DNA of 64,000 bases from Lacticaseibacillus suibinensis (GCF_003946175.1 NZ_RHOK01000001.1:124001-188000), one strand, 5' to 3'; shown: positions 27,549 through 37,935, numbered from the stretch's first letter. Made by a program: numbers and translations. The notes: a model not told the origin generated them from the letters alone.

Positions 27549-28202
27549 ATGACTGCAAAAGCAAGCAAACTAGACAAGTTTATTAAAGCCGCTGACAAAC
27601 TAGTTGAGTCCAGAGGTGTTTCTAAGCTCACCAAAACAATCGATAAGACACTGGATATTGCAGGAAATGCCATTGGAGCTGCAGCTGACGTGACCAATCA
27701 CCAACTGGATGAACATAACAAGCGACACCAGACCGATGTAAAATTGCCAGACATAATTGGTCTTAGTATTGATCAAGCAAAGGAATTGTTTGCTACGCTG
27801 GAACTCAAATATGCTCTTCTCGCTTCGGAGCCTGATGCAAGTTTTGAAACGGCTAAAGCTGATACCATCGTCAACACCGTTCCCAAGGCTCACACGGTTT
27901 TGTCTGCAGGCAGTTTCGTTAAGATCTACTACTTAGATGCGGAGGTTATTGAAGCGAGCCGGTTAATTGTCTCGGAGAAAGAAACCCGTAAACGTGCTCG
28001 AAAAGAAGCGGTCAAGGCTCTCGCCTCGAAGATTGGGCACGGCACTGCTATGAGTGCTCGCAATGTTTTAAAAGCCACGACAAAAGTGACTAAGAAATCC
28101 ACTAGGCAGAGTAGCACCCAAAAAAATTGCAAAGAGATTAAAGCTACGATTATTGATGTTCCCTCCACCGCTGATGAAAGTATGAACGATGACAGTAAGT
28201 AG
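27549..28202 (+). CDS. Cytosolic PASTA-domain protein (cargo copy)
   Basis: A 217-aa protein without a signal peptide or membrane helix. N-terminal helical segment (SKLDKFIKAADKLVES to about residue 55), a PASTA-like domain (about 66-140: KLPDIIGLSIDQAKELF... NTVPKAHTVLSAGSFVKIYY), then a basic helical tail (KETRKRARKEAVKALASKIGHGT) with Lys/Thr-rich end. PASTA domains usually sit outside the cell on PrkC/PBP2x, so a cytosolic one is odd. It has a paralogue at 38588-39232. GGAGGAG precedes the ATG. The TIR gene follows 66 bases later. Function unknown; a role with TIR is inference. Confidence 0.7.
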   Translation: MTAKASKLDKFIKAADKLVESRGVSKLTKTIDKTLDIAGNAIGAAADVTNHQLDEHNKRHQTDVKLPDIIGLSIDQAKELFATLELKYALLASEPDASFETAKADTIVNTVPKAHTVLSAGSFVKIYYLDAEVIEASRLIVSEKETRKRARKEAVKALASKIGHGTAMSARNVLKATTKVTKKSTRQSSTQKNCKEIKATIIDVPSTADESMNDDSK

Positions 28203-28268
28203 ACGATATAATTAGGCTTGACACGGTAGTCGATTGGCCCAGGCTCATGCTGATAAGGGGATGGATTA

Positions 28269-29138
28269 ATGAGCGTTTCATCAATTACAAGTTCGCTAAA
28301 CACATTAAGGCGCGAACTAAACCGAATTCAGGATAAACAAACTGATGCAGCGAACAAATACGCAAAACAAGATGACATCATATCTAGGTCAAATGATCGG
28401 CTAAGCAGAACGACCAGTGCAAGCCGCATCTCCTCCTACAATCGTGACATTGATAGAGCCCAAGCCGAAAAAGCAAAATTATCCAAAGTTCAAGCCAGTC
28501 TCAGTAAGGATTTCGGTAAGAAGCAAAGACAGATAGCAGACAAAGAAAAAGACCTTAGGAAAGCCACAGCTGATGAGCAGCAAAAACAGCTTAGGTCGAT
28601 GCAGAAAGACTACTCATCACAGATTGTTACCATGAAGCGAGAACAATCTGAATTATTGAAGTCACAATTTCTCTCCGATGATGCCAGTGGTACCCGTGAT
28701 TCTAAAGAGTACGATGTTTTTATTTCTTATGCTCACGAAGACCAAGAATATGCGGAGAAGCTGACCAGTGCCATTCAGGCAATGGATTTATCCGTTTGGA
28801 TTGATGAACAGAGTATGGGTTGGGGCGCGAGTCAAATTCAGTCTATGGACGACGGCATTCGCAACTCCAAGTTCTCAATAGTTCTCCTTTCCCCCGACTA
28901 TTTCGACAAATATTGGACAACTCATGAGTATCATTCAATGTTGATTAAAGCAAAGAATCAGCATGATCTCATATTGCCAATCTATCACAATGTCACGGCT
29001 GACCAGGTTAAAGACTATAATCTCGAATTAGCGGATCGGCATGCTTTGAACACAAGTATCTCCACTGTAGAAGAAATTGCTCATAAACTGCATGAGCTGA
29101 TTGCCTCTACTTCTTCTACCGACAGTGAGAATTCATAA
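28269..29138 (+). CDS. TIR-domain protein with long N-terminal coiled coil
   Basis: A 289-aa soluble protein. Residues 1-135 are Gln/Lys/Ser-rich coiled coil; 147-270 form a TIR domain (EYDVFISYAHEDQEYAEKL, SIVLLSPDYFDKYW, then E220 in the position of the NADase glutamate). Bacterial TIR proteins of this kind often deplete NAD+ or make cyclic ADP-ribose signals on phage infection. No ThsA-type partner is adjacent, so it is not canonical Thoeris. AAGGGGATGG is upstream. It stands between the PASTA-like gene and the type ISP enzyme. Confidence 0.83.
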   Translation: MSVSSITSSLNTLRRELNRIQDKQTDAANKYAKQDDIISRSNDRLSRTTSASRISSYNRDIDRAQAEKAKLSKVQASLSKDFGKKQRQIADKEKDLRKATADEQQKQLRSMQKDYSSQIVTMKREQSELLKSQFLSDDASGTRDSKEYDVFISYAHEDQEYAEKLTSAIQAMDLSVWIDEQSMGWGASQIQSMDDGIRNSKFSIVLLSPDYFDKYWTTHEYHSMLIKAKNQHDLILPIYHNVTADQVKDYNLELADRHALNTSISTVEEIAHKLHELIASTSSTDSENS

Positions 29139-29157
29139 ACACAAGGGAGTTAAAATA

Positions 29158-32100
29158 ATGAGCAAAACAGACCACATTAGTGTCAATTCCAGTTTCGACC
29201 GCTTAATTGAGCAAATTGACGCTTCTGCGAACGGTGTGCAGCGAGATCGTGGCACGATGTTTGAGGAAGTCGTTAAGTCTTATCTGTTAAATGAACCCGC
29301 CTACAAGAATCTATACGATAACGTGTGGATGCTACGCGAGGTTCCAGCTGAATATCAGATCCCAAGGAATGATCTTGGGGTCGATTTAGTGTGCCGTCAT
29401 CGTGGTACGGGTAAGCTGACGGCGGTACAGGCCAAGTATTACCGTGGCAAAGTCGGCAAAGACACTATCAACAGTTACGTTGCCGAACTGAACAAAAATT
29501 ACTATGCAGACGGTCTGCTAGTAGCCACCACCGACGACTGGAACAAGAACGCAGAAGCGGCGTTGCTCGACGGGACAAAAGAGATTAACCGTATCGGCCT
29601 TTCTGATCTTCGGCATTCTGGGTTTGATTGGTCTCAGTTTAACTTCGGCGATTCAGGAAAGGCCATCCAAGCCAGTCACAAACAGCCAAGAGCATATCAA
29701 AAGATCGCCATCGAAAAGACGGTCGCCTACTTCGACACGCACGAGCGCGGTAAATTGATTATGGCGCCCGGCACTGGTAAAACCTTTACGAGTCTCAAAA
29801 TTGCTGAGGCGCTCGCTAAGCATGAACGCAAGGACAATTACTTTGTGCTGTACCTAGTGCCAAGTATCCAGTTACTATCACAAACACTATTTAGCTGGAA
29901 TAGTGACGTCACGCCTGAGACGGACTTGGTTTCGTTTGCCGTAACCTCGGATCGTAACGCTTCGAAAAAGCGTACATATAGCAACAGCGATGACAGCGAT
30001 ATGAACGTTCAAGATATTGGCTTCCCAGCATCAACCAGCGCTGAGAAGCTAATGGCAAACTATCATGCCTTACAAACAGATGCTGGTAGTCGTATCACGG
30101 TGATCTTCAGCACCTACCAGTCCATTGATGTCATTCAACTTGCACAGCAACAAGGCTATCCAGAATTTGATTTAATTATTGCTGATGAAGCCCACCGAAC
30201 GACTGGATCACATGCAGCTAATGAAGAAGCTGGCATGTTTACCAAGGTGCATAGTAATAACATCATTAAGGCGCACCATCGCCTCTACCAGACCGCAACG
30301 CCCAAAATCTATTCGCAAGACACCAAGAAAAAAGGCGAAGACGAAAACATTGTGATTGCCTCAATGGACGACCAGGATATTTACGGTGACGAGATTTACC
30401 GGCTCGGTTTTGGGGATGCAGTTGCTAAAGGAATCCTGACAGACTATAAGGTTGAGGTTTTAGCGGTTGATGAATCTGTAATTCAGCGCGATTTACAAAG
30501 TAGTATTTCTACCGAAAACGGTCTGGGTATTGATGACATTGGCAAGATCATCGGTGTTTGGAATGCCATGATGAAGCGTGAGAGTTTCTCAGATAAAGTG
30601 AACGGTGCGCCGATGCAACGCGCAATTGCTTTTGCGTCCGTGATCGATAATCAGCGCGGACAAGGCGCTGGCAAGGTCGGTTCTAAGCAAATCGCTCAGG
30701 AATTCAATCACGTTGTCAACGAATATCTCGGCGATGATAACCCTAACAGCTTCCATGTGGATGTAAAGCACGTTGATGGCAGCATGAATGCCCTTCAAAA
30801 GAAGGATGCAATCGACTGGCTTGCTGCCGACCTACCTGATGATGAAGCACGTGTTCTGTCCAACGTGAAGTTCCTCACTGAAGGTATCGATGTTCCGAAT
30901 CTCGATGCCATTATTTTCTTTGCACCAAAGCAGTCTCAAATTGACATCGTTCAAGCAGTTGGTCGAATCATGCGCAAGTACAAGGATAAAGACTATGGCT
31001 ACATTATCCTACCTGTGGTCGTCCCTGCTGGGCAGGATCCAGACACGGTGCTGGATGATAACAAAACTTACCAAGCGGTTTGGCAGGTATTGAACGCCCT
31101 CCGTTCCATTGACGAACGGTTCGAGGCATCCGTCAACAAGCTGGACCTTAACAATAAAAAGCCACGTAACTTGAATGTGATTGGCGTTGGTGGCGCTCCC
31201 GATGGTGAACTTGGTAATTCTGGTAGCAAATCTGATCCAGTGAACACAGAACAAACCGAGTTGGAACTGAACTGGCATGAGATTCAAAATGCCATTTACG
31301 GTCGAATTGTCAAAAAAGTGGGCGATCGCCGCTACTTGGAAGACTGGACGGCCGACGTTCAGCAACTAGCAGAGCGTCATATTCGCTGGATTCAAAACTT
31401 GATTGCCGATAAGCAGTCCCCATTCGCCAAGTCCTTTAAGAAATACGTCAGAAGTTTGCAGCACAATATCAATAGCGATATCGACGACCAGCAAGCCATC
31501 GAGATGTTGGCACAGCACATTATCACGAAGCCAATCTTTGAAGCTCTCTTTGATCAGTACAGTTTCGTTAACGACAATCCCGTTTCTCGCGCAATGGAAG
31601 ACATGATTCAGCAAATGCTGGAGGCTGGCTTTGATCAGGAGCAAGCTGCACTTGAGCCGTTTTATGAATCAGTCCGTTTGCGTGCTACTGGGATTGATAA
31701 CGCAGCGGCCAAGCAGCAATTCATCGTCACATTATATGATAAATTTTTTAGCACTGGTTTTAGCGCGACTGCCGAAAAATTAGGCATCGTCTTCACGCCT
31801 GTTGAAATCGTGGACTTTATTGTGAAGTCGGTCGATGAAGTGCTCAAGAAACATTTTGGACGTGGACTTGCGGCTGAAGGTGTGCACGTGCTTGATCCGT
31901 TTACCGGTACTGGGACGTTCATCACGCGGACGCTCGAATACTTAAATCAAGAACTGGAACGTGGTGAGATTACCCTTGCCGACATCACTCGCAAATACAC
32001 ACAAGAGTTGCATGCTAACGAGATTGTTCTGTTAAGTTATTACATTGCCGCAATCAACATTGAATCCGTATTTGACGAGATTAATGGACCAGAAGATTAT

Positions 32101-33921
32101 ATTCCATTTGACGGAATTGTGTTGGCCGATACCTTCGAATCTACAGAGAATCTTGATGTGTTGGATGAAGATATGTTCACTGGTAATAACAAACGTTTGA
32201 AGAAGCAACAAGAAGTGCCGATTACGGCGATTATATCAAACCCGCCGTATTCCGCCGGTCAAAAGAACCAAAACGATAACAATCAAAATATTCACTACGC
32301 AAAGTTGGAGACACACATTCGGGAAACCTATGTAAGAACCAGTAAGGCCAGCCTGAGTAAGGGAATGTATGATAGCTATATTAAGGCATTCCGCTGGGCA
32401 AGCGACCGCTTAGGTGAACAAGGGGTAATTGGGTTCGTTACTAATGCGGGCTACCTAGATTCAAATTCTGCGGATGGTATGCGTAAGTCCCTTTATGGCG
32501 AGTTCAACTACCTCTATATTTTCAACTTACGTGGGAACCAGAGAACATCTGGTGAGCGATCGCGTAAGGAAGGTGGCAAGATATTTGGTTCTGGGAGTCG
32601 TGCACCGATTGCAGTAAGTATCCTTGTTAAGGATGGCTCAGATAAGCATGAGCTGTTCTACCACGATATTGGTGACTACTTATCTCGCCAGCAGAAACTA
32701 GACATCATCTCTCAGGCTGGGAGTATTAGTAGGATTGAATGGAATACTGTCAATCCAGATGAGAATAATGATTGGCTTAATCAAAGAGACCCAAATTATC
32801 AACAGTACATGCCTTTGGCTTCAAAAGAACATGATGGTATTTTTGGGATTAATGCGATGGGAGTTCTAACCAGTAGAGATGCATGGATATATGGCTATAA
32901 CGATGTAAGAGTGAGCGCAAACGTCCGTTTATTTATTGACCATTACAATCAAGAACGCGAGCGATTAGAAAAGGTGGAACCAGACAGTAGGAAAAACATG
33001 GTAAACACAGATGCCGCATACGTGAAATGGTCTTTTCGTTTACAGGAATCACTTCGAAAGAATAAAAGTATAGACTTTTTCCCCCAGAAAATGCGTCTAA
33101 GTTTATACAGGCCATTCACTAAAAAGTGGTTGTATTATGATGATGCTTTGGTTGAAAGAACACGTAGTTATTATCAAAAATTTGGTGATAGCAACAAGGT
33201 AATCTTTACAACTGGTCGAGGGTCTGATAAAGATTTCTCAGCGATAGCTACAGATGAAATCCCTTGCAATGACCTTCAAGCAAAAGGACAAGGCTTTATG
33301 CGTTACGACAACGAAGTCCAAGACGATGCCCTATTCCAAACTGGTCGTGACAATGTGTCTGAGACCTTTGCCAGGAAGTTGGGACTTTCCACTGATGATA
33401 CCTATTCTTACGTATACGGCGTGCTGAACTCACCAGAATACCAAAGTCGGTATGCCAACGATTTGAAGAAAGATTTGGCGCGAATTCCAGTTCTCAAGAA
33501 TATTGAACAGTATGTGGCTGTTGGTAAGCAACTGATGGACTTACATATCAACTATGAAGATGCACCAATCTATGATGGTTGTGAAGTGGTATTCAAGTCT
33601 AAGGAACCTAGTTATACCGTTAAGAAGATTCGGTTCAAGTCTCGAGATGACCATTCTGAAATCAAATTCAACTCCGATATCAATATCAAGAATATTCCTG
33701 AACGCGCCTATGATTATGTAGTTAATGGGCGATCTGCCCTCGAATGGATTATGGATCAATATCAAGTGAAGACCGATAAGGCCTCCCAGATAACTGATGA
33801 CCCCAACGATTACAGCGATGACCCGAAGTACATTTTCAATTTACTGCTAAGAATCATCACGGTCTCATTGAAGACATTAGATTTGATTGCTCAACTACCA
33901 GAGTTTGAGCTTGCAGAATGA
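29158..33921 (+). CDS. Type ISP restriction-modification enzyme (single polypeptide, LlaGI/LlaBIII-like)
   Basis: A 1587-aa protein joining restriction and methylation. Mrr-like nuclease (GVD around 76, QAK 91-93), SF2 translocase with Walker A APGTGKT (203-209) and ADEAH (343-346), a helical coupler, then a gamma N6-adenine methyltransferase with LDPFTGTGTF (about 912) and NPPY (about 1028), and a C-terminal target-recognition region. Lactococcal LlaGI and LlaBIII have the same order and length. It would methylate one strand of an asymmetric site and cut after translocation. The ATG at 29158 follows AAGGGAG; the frame's earlier ATG lies in the TIR gene. No separate methylase is needed. Confidence 0.9.
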   Translation: MSKTDHISVNSSFDRLIEQIDASANGVQRDRGTMFEEVVKSYLLNEPAYKNLYDNVWMLREVPAEYQIPRNDLGVDLVCRHRGTGKLTAVQAKYYRGKVGKDTINSYVAELNKNYYADGLLVATTDDWNKNAEAALLDGTKEINRIGLSDLRHSGFDWSQFNFGDSGKAIQASHKQPRAYQKIAIEKTVAYFDTHERGKLIMAPGTGKTFTSLKIAEALAKHERKDNYFVLYLVPSIQLLSQTLFSWNSDVTPETDLVSFAVTSDRNASKKRTYSNSDDSDMNVQDIGFPASTSAEKLMANYHALQTDAGSRITVIFSTYQSIDVIQLAQQQGYPEFDLIIADEAHRTTGSHAANEEAGMFTKVHSNNIIKAHHRLYQTATPKIYSQDTKKKGEDENIVIASMDDQDIYGDEIYRLGFGDAVAKGILTDYKVEVLAVDESVIQRDLQSSISTENGLGIDDIGKIIGVWNAMMKRESFSDKVNGAPMQRAIAFASVIDNQRGQGAGKVGSKQIAQEFNHVVNEYLGDDNPNSFHVDVKHVDGSMNALQKKDAIDWLAADLPDDEARVLSNVKFLTEGIDVPNLDAIIFFAPKQSQIDIVQAVGRIMRKYKDKDYGYIILPVVVPAGQDPDTVLDDNKTYQAVWQVLNALRSIDERFEASVNKLDLNNKKPRNLNVIGVGGAPDGELGNSGSKSDPVNTEQTELELNWHEIQNAIYGRIVKKVGDRRYLEDWTADVQQLAERHIRWIQNLIADKQSPFAKSFKKYVRSLQHNINSDIDDQQAIEMLAQHIITKPIFEALFDQYSFVNDNPVSRAMEDMIQQMLEAGFDQEQAALEPFYESVRLRATGIDNAAAKQQFIVTLYDKFFSTGFSATAEKLGIVFTPVEIVDFIVKSVDEVLKKHFGRGLAAEGVHVLDPFTGTGTFITRTLEYLNQELERGEITLADITRKYTQELHANEIVLLSYYIAAINIESVFDEINGPEDYIPFDGIVLADTFESTENLDVLDEDMFTGNNKRLKKQQEVPITAIISNPPYSAGQKNQNDNNQNIHYAKLETHIRETYVRTSKASLSKGMYDSYIKAFRWASDRLGEQGVIGFVTNAGYLDSNSADGMRKSLYGEFNYLYIFNLRGNQRTSGERSRKEGGKIFGSGSRAPIAVSILVKDGSDKHELFYHDIGDYLSRQQKLDIISQAGSISRIEWNTVNPDENNDWLNQRDPNYQQYMPLASKEHDGIFGINAMGVLTSRDAWIYGYNDVRVSANVRLFIDHYNQERERLEKVEPDSRKNMVNTDAAYVKWSFRLQESLRKNKSIDFFPQKMRLSLYRPFTKKWLYYDDALVERTRSYYQKFGDSNKVIFTTGRGSDKDFSAIATDEIPCNDLQAKGQGFMRYDNEVQDDALFQTGRDNVSETFARKLGLSTDDTYSYVYGVLNSPEYQSRYANDLKKDLARIPVLKNIEQYVAVGKQLMDLHINYEDAPIYDGCEVVFKSKEPSYTVKKIRFKSRDDHSEIKFNSDINIKNIPERAYDYVVNGRSALEWIMDQYQVKTDKASQITDDPNDYSDDPKYIFNLLLRIITVSLKTLDLIAQLPEFELAE

Positions 33922-33989
33922 TTTCACTTACATGTTCAGCACAATCGTGATAGTCTCTCATGAATTATGAAAATATGGAAGAAAAAGAC

Positions 33990-36095
33990 ATGAAACTAAC
34001 AAAGCTGATAATAGATGGCTTTCGCTCCTATGGAGAATCGACAACCATCGATTTTGATAATATTACAACACTGATTGGTAGTAACGGGGCCGGAAAGACC
34101 ACTGCTTTGATTGCATTAAACAAAATGTTCTCAGTTAATGCCAACGATCGCATTATTTCCCCCACGGACTTCTTTGTTGCAACTCAAGACAATGGCGAGT
34201 TACAGTCATCGACGAAGTTGACCTGCGAAGCAGTGTTTGAATTTGAGCAAGAGGATGACTCTGCAAGCCAAAAACACGCGGATGCCCTGTTACTGAAACA
34301 TTTGTGTGTTAAAGGACCTGGCGAGGCATTGATTTTGCGTATTCAGTTGGTTGCCACACTCGAGGATGATGGGACCGCTGATGGAGCAATCGATTCACAT
34401 ATTTATTACGTGCCGACTCTGGGAGTCTGCAAGGATGAAGACTTGGTATTAGCTTCAAGACGTGAGTTGCAGCATATCCGGCTGATTTATGTACCTGCAG
34501 TGCGAAATCCCGATACGCAGCTCGGAACTACATCCAAAAGCTTGCTAGCAAACTTAGTTCGTCACATTAATTGGGGCAACGAGACTAAGCAGTTAGTTGA
34601 CGCGCAATTAGATTCGCTCAATGATACGATTCTCAATTCTAAGGGAGTCAAACTCATTGGAGACAGCCTTTCTGCGGACTGGAATATGTTCCATGAAAAT
34701 GACCGATTTGCAGACGTGCGGCTCAATATTGAATCGACGAGTTTAGGCGATCTTGCAAAAAGGATGCGACCTGTATTTCAATCGTCAATCAGCCATCGCA
34801 CTTTTCAACCCGAAGAAATGGGTGATGGTACTCGGTCACTATTTTATATTTCCAATGTCGCAAGTGTCTTAGAAGTTGAGCGGAAGTTATTAGAGGCGGA
34901 AGAACAGTTTTCAAAGGATGAAACTACAGGTGAGGAACATGCCCGATTGATCGATCATCAACCACCGGTACTCACTATTTTAGCGATTGAAGAACCTGAA
35001 AATCACATTTCACCGCATCTGTTAGGTAAACTTGTTAATCAACTAAAAGCGATGGCAGATTATCCAAATGCCCAAGTTGTATTGACTTCACACTCTCCCG
35101 CCATAGTAAAGCGGGTAACCCCAGAATGTATTAGATACGTATGGATGAATAAAGACACAGATGTCAGTTCTGTGCAATCGCTAGAAATTCCGAATCAAGA
35201 AGACGAACTTGAAGCATATCGTTACGTTAAAATGGCGGTAGAGTTGTATCCAGAACTCTATTTTGCCCAGCTCGTCATCTTAGGTGAAGGAGCAAGCGAA
35301 GAAATTCTTCTCCCAAAGTTCTTGGAACTTAGTGGAAAGCCTCTGGATGAATCGGGAATTTCCTTTGTTCCGCTTGCAGGAAGATTTGTTCATTACATTT
35401 GGCATCTATTGACCCAGCTTCAAATACCTTACATTTCGTTGCTTGATCTGGATCGTGAACGTTCGGGTGGCGGATGGGGCCGGGTCAGCTATGTACTTAA
35501 AGAGTTAAGACAAAATAGTATAGATGTCAACGCGTATCCTGACGGAATCACAGACCTTTCAGAGGCAAGTCTGCAGCAACTTTCTGAAAGAAAAACCGAG
35601 GACAGCGTATCTGCCAATCAGTTAGATCAGTACTTGAAATATTTGCAGAAGTACAATGTGTTTTTCTCAGCGCCGTTGGATATTGACTTCGTAATGTTGT
35701 CTTCTTATAAGAACAATTACCTAGGCCTTGTTCAAGGAAAACAAGGTCCTACACTGAAGGTAGATGGTAAACGCTGGTTGATAAGTGAATACCCGAAACA
35801 GGATGAGAACGATTCGTCATATGCCTTACGCGTAGAAAAAGCTCGTAAAGATGCTTTGAAGAAAGATAATTCAAAACTGGGTCCTAGCTCAGGAAATTCG
35901 TATTCATTTCAAGATCGGGAATTAATGATTTGGTACGTATACTTCTTCCTTGGCCGTGGGAAGACAACCACTCATATACAAGCATTAACTCAAATGAATG
36001 ATGATGCACTGAAAGCCGGCATGCCTTCTCTATTTAGTGAAATCGCCGCGAAGGCCTCGCAATTATTGGGAAAGGAGCCCGTCAGTCATGATTAG
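33990..36095 (+). CDS. gajA: OLD-family ATP-dependent nuclease, Gabija GajA-like
   Basis: A 701-aa ABC-type ATPase joined to a TOPRIM nuclease. Walker A GSNGAGKTT (about 30), long insertion, Walker B LAIEEPENHISP and LTSHSP, then TOPRIM with VILGEGASEE (about 430) and LLDLDRE (about 485). With a UvrD-like helicase immediately downstream it matches Gabija (GajA-GajB), in which GajA cuts phage DNA when nucleotides fall. It is longer than the roughly 580-aa Bacillus GajA. ATG 33990 has GGAAG upstream; ATG 33960 is possible. Other class 2 OLD pairs are an alternative. Confidence 0.78.
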   Translation: MKLTKLIIDGFRSYGESTTIDFDNITTLIGSNGAGKTTALIALNKMFSVNANDRIISPTDFFVATQDNGELQSSTKLTCEAVFEFEQEDDSASQKHADALLLKHLCVKGPGEALILRIQLVATLEDDGTADGAIDSHIYYVPTLGVCKDEDLVLASRRELQHIRLIYVPAVRNPDTQLGTTSKSLLANLVRHINWGNETKQLVDAQLDSLNDTILNSKGVKLIGDSLSADWNMFHENDRFADVRLNIESTSLGDLAKRMRPVFQSSISHRTFQPEEMGDGTRSLFYISNVASVLEVERKLLEAEEQFSKDETTGEEHARLIDHQPPVLTILAIEEPENHISPHLLGKLVNQLKAMADYPNAQVVLTSHSPAIVKRVTPECIRYVWMNKDTDVSSVQSLEIPNQEDELEAYRYVKMAVELYPELYFAQLVILGEGASEEILLPKFLELSGKPLDESGISFVPLAGRFVHYIWHLLTQLQIPYISLLDLDRERSGGGWGRVSYVLKELRQNSIDVNAYPDGITDLSEASLQQLSERKTEDSVSANQLDQYLKYLQKYNVFFSAPLDIDFVMLSSYKNNYLGLVQGKQGPTLKVDGKRWLISEYPKQDENDSSYALRVEKARKDALKKDNSKLGPSSGNSYSFQDRELMIWYVYFFLGRGKTTTHIQALTQMNDDALKAGMPSLFSEIAAKASQLLGKEPVSHD

Positions 36096-37935
36096 TAGTT
36101 CTGGTTGGGAACCTTCTGAGGGAATCATTCTAGAGCGCGAAGCGGAAAATGCAATCAAATCCACGAGAAATCAGCTTGTTGTTGCTGGCCCCGGTACTGG
36201 GAAAACGGAAATGTTGGCGCAGAAAGCCGATTACTTGTTTCAAACTGGCATTTGTGCAGATCCGTTTAAAATTCTAGCTATTAGTTTCAAGAAGGATTCG
36301 GCAACGAACTTAAAAAAACGAGTTGATAAGCGATCTCCCCAATTTTCAAAATACCGTTTTGACTCAATGACATTTGATGGTTTTGCCAAACAAATTCTGG
36401 ATCAATTTAGAATGGGATTGCCTGAAGACCTCAGACCGAATGCCGACTATTTGGTAGAGAATACCCAACTTCTAGATCGAATGTCACGCGATAGTTTTAC
36501 GAACAGAACGCCTAGTAAGAAGGAAATCACATCCTCTTGGAAAAATATCCAGATTCAACAAAATCAGCTTCTTGAATGTGATCGCTATCTCCAGAATGAA
36601 ATGTTGACCGGGACCGAAGATTTGCCAGCTTGCTTGCCATACCACGCTATTATGCGACTTGCCCAAATGATACTAAGGCTAAATCCGGCAGTTCAACAAG
36701 CAGTTCGTAACGCCTATCCATTTGTTTTTATCGATGAATTCCAAGATACTACAACGTCTCAACTGGTGTTGGTACGACAACTTTTTGAAAATTCCGGATC
36801 TGCAATCACTGCGGTTGGAGATGACAAGCAACGTATAATGATCTGGGCGGGAGCAAGAAAGACGGCATTCGAAGACTTCTGTAGTATATTTGCCGCAGAA
36901 ACACGTGAGCTATCAATTAATCATCGGTCTGCCCCTGCAATCGTCGGCTTGCAGAGGCAAATGTACGCTTCCCTGAATGCAAATTCGTCAACGGCAATTA
37001 CCGAGCCCTCTTGGAACCCCGACGACGGAGACATAGAACTACTGGAGTCCGATAATGAAAAAGAGGAAGCTGAGCTACTCGCACGAAGAGTGAAGCTGTT
37101 GATTGATGATGGAATTTCCCCTAATAAGATTGCTGTTTTGTTGAAGCAAAAAGTCTCAAATTATGCACCTTTACTGATTTCCAGTTTTGCCAGCGAAGGG
37201 ATTAAAACTCGCGAGGAGGCCGAGTACCAAGAACTACTGAATGAATCATTGGTACAGCTTGTCATCCAAACAATAAATATTAATCTGGGAAAGAACACTC
37301 TAGCTGAATGGGAAAGCTACATGTCTTCACTTATTGTTTCGCGTGGTATCGAGAATGAAGGAGCCGCATATGTGAAAGCAGAACGGGAGCTGAATAATTT
37401 TCTAAAATCGACCACGACACTCCTGCAGAAGCCGGCAAACATGCAACTGGTGATGAAAATAATTGATCAAGTAACACATTTTTGGACATATGATTACCTT
37501 GTCGGCACTGATGAGACGTATTCAAACCAAGAGCGCTTTAGTCAACTTCGAGAGACACTCGCGACACGTCTACTCGAAGAATACGAAACCACCAATAATT
37601 GGATCGAGGTGATTGATAATTTTGAAGGGAAGCATTCTGTTCCAATCATGACGATCCATAAAAGCAAGGGATTGCAATTCGAGGCTGTGTTTATTGTGGC
37701 ACTAGACGACAATGCATTTTGGTCCATGACAAAGGATGCCGACGAGACTAGAAGAACATTCTTCGTTGCTATTTCCCGTGCCAAGCGCTATTTAGGTTTC
37801 ACCTTTTCGCATCATCGGCATCATGGCGACATTATGACACACAACGATATACAGGAGTTCTATGATCTGATTTCTCCGACTGCAATTCGTGTGAATCTAG
37901 CTAATGTGGAGAGTGAGTTAAAATCGACCGATTGA
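36088..37935 (+). CDS. gajB: UvrD/Rep-like SF1 helicase, Gabija GajB-like
   Basis: A 615-aa SF1A helicase. Walker A GPGTGKT (about 34), motif II FIDEFQDTT (about 216), motif III AVGDDKQRI, motif V TIHKSKGLQF and motif VI FFVAISRAKR are all intact. The ATG at 36088 lies inside the GajA stop region (8-base overlap) with AAAGGAG 9 bases upstream, showing translational coupling. In Gabija the helicase senses DNA ends or ssDNA and activates GajA. It is about 120 residues longer than the best-known GajB. Confidence 0.78.
   Translation: MISSSGWEPSEGIILEREAENAIKSTRNQLVVAGPGTGKTEMLAQKADYLFQTGICADPFKILAISFKKDSATNLKKRVDKRSPQFSKYRFDSMTFDGFAKQILDQFRMGLPEDLRPNADYLVENTQLLDRMSRDSFTNRTPSKKEITSSWKNIQIQQNQLLECDRYLQNEMLTGTEDLPACLPYHAIMRLAQMILRLNPAVQQAVRNAYPFVFIDEFQDTTTSQLVLVRQLFENSGSAITAVGDDKQRIMIWAGARKTAFEDFCSIFAAETRELSINHRSAPAIVGLQRQMYASLNANSSTAITEPSWNPDDGDIELLESDNEKEEAELLARRVKLLIDDGISPNKIAVLLKQKVSNYAPLLISSFASEGIKTREEAEYQELLNESLVQLVIQTININLGKNTLAEWESYMSSLIVSRGIENEGAAYVKAERELNNFLKSTTTLLQKPANMQLVMKIIDQVTHFWTYDYLVGTDETYSNQERFSQLRETLATRLLEEYETTNNWIEVIDNFEGKHSVPIMTIHKSKGLQFEAVFIVALDDNAFWSMTKDADETRRTFFVAISRAKRYLGFTFSHHRHHGDIMTHNDIQEFYDLISPTAIRVNLANVESELKSTD

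Noticed and set aside
28269-29138. Canonical Thoeris system
   Set aside because: A TIR protein is present, but no ThsA-like SLOG/Sir2 effector gene is adjacent.
29158-33921. BREX or DISARM component
   Set aside because: The protein combines nuclease, SF2 helicase and methylase in type ISP order, and no BrxZ/PglZ or DrmB-like partner is near.
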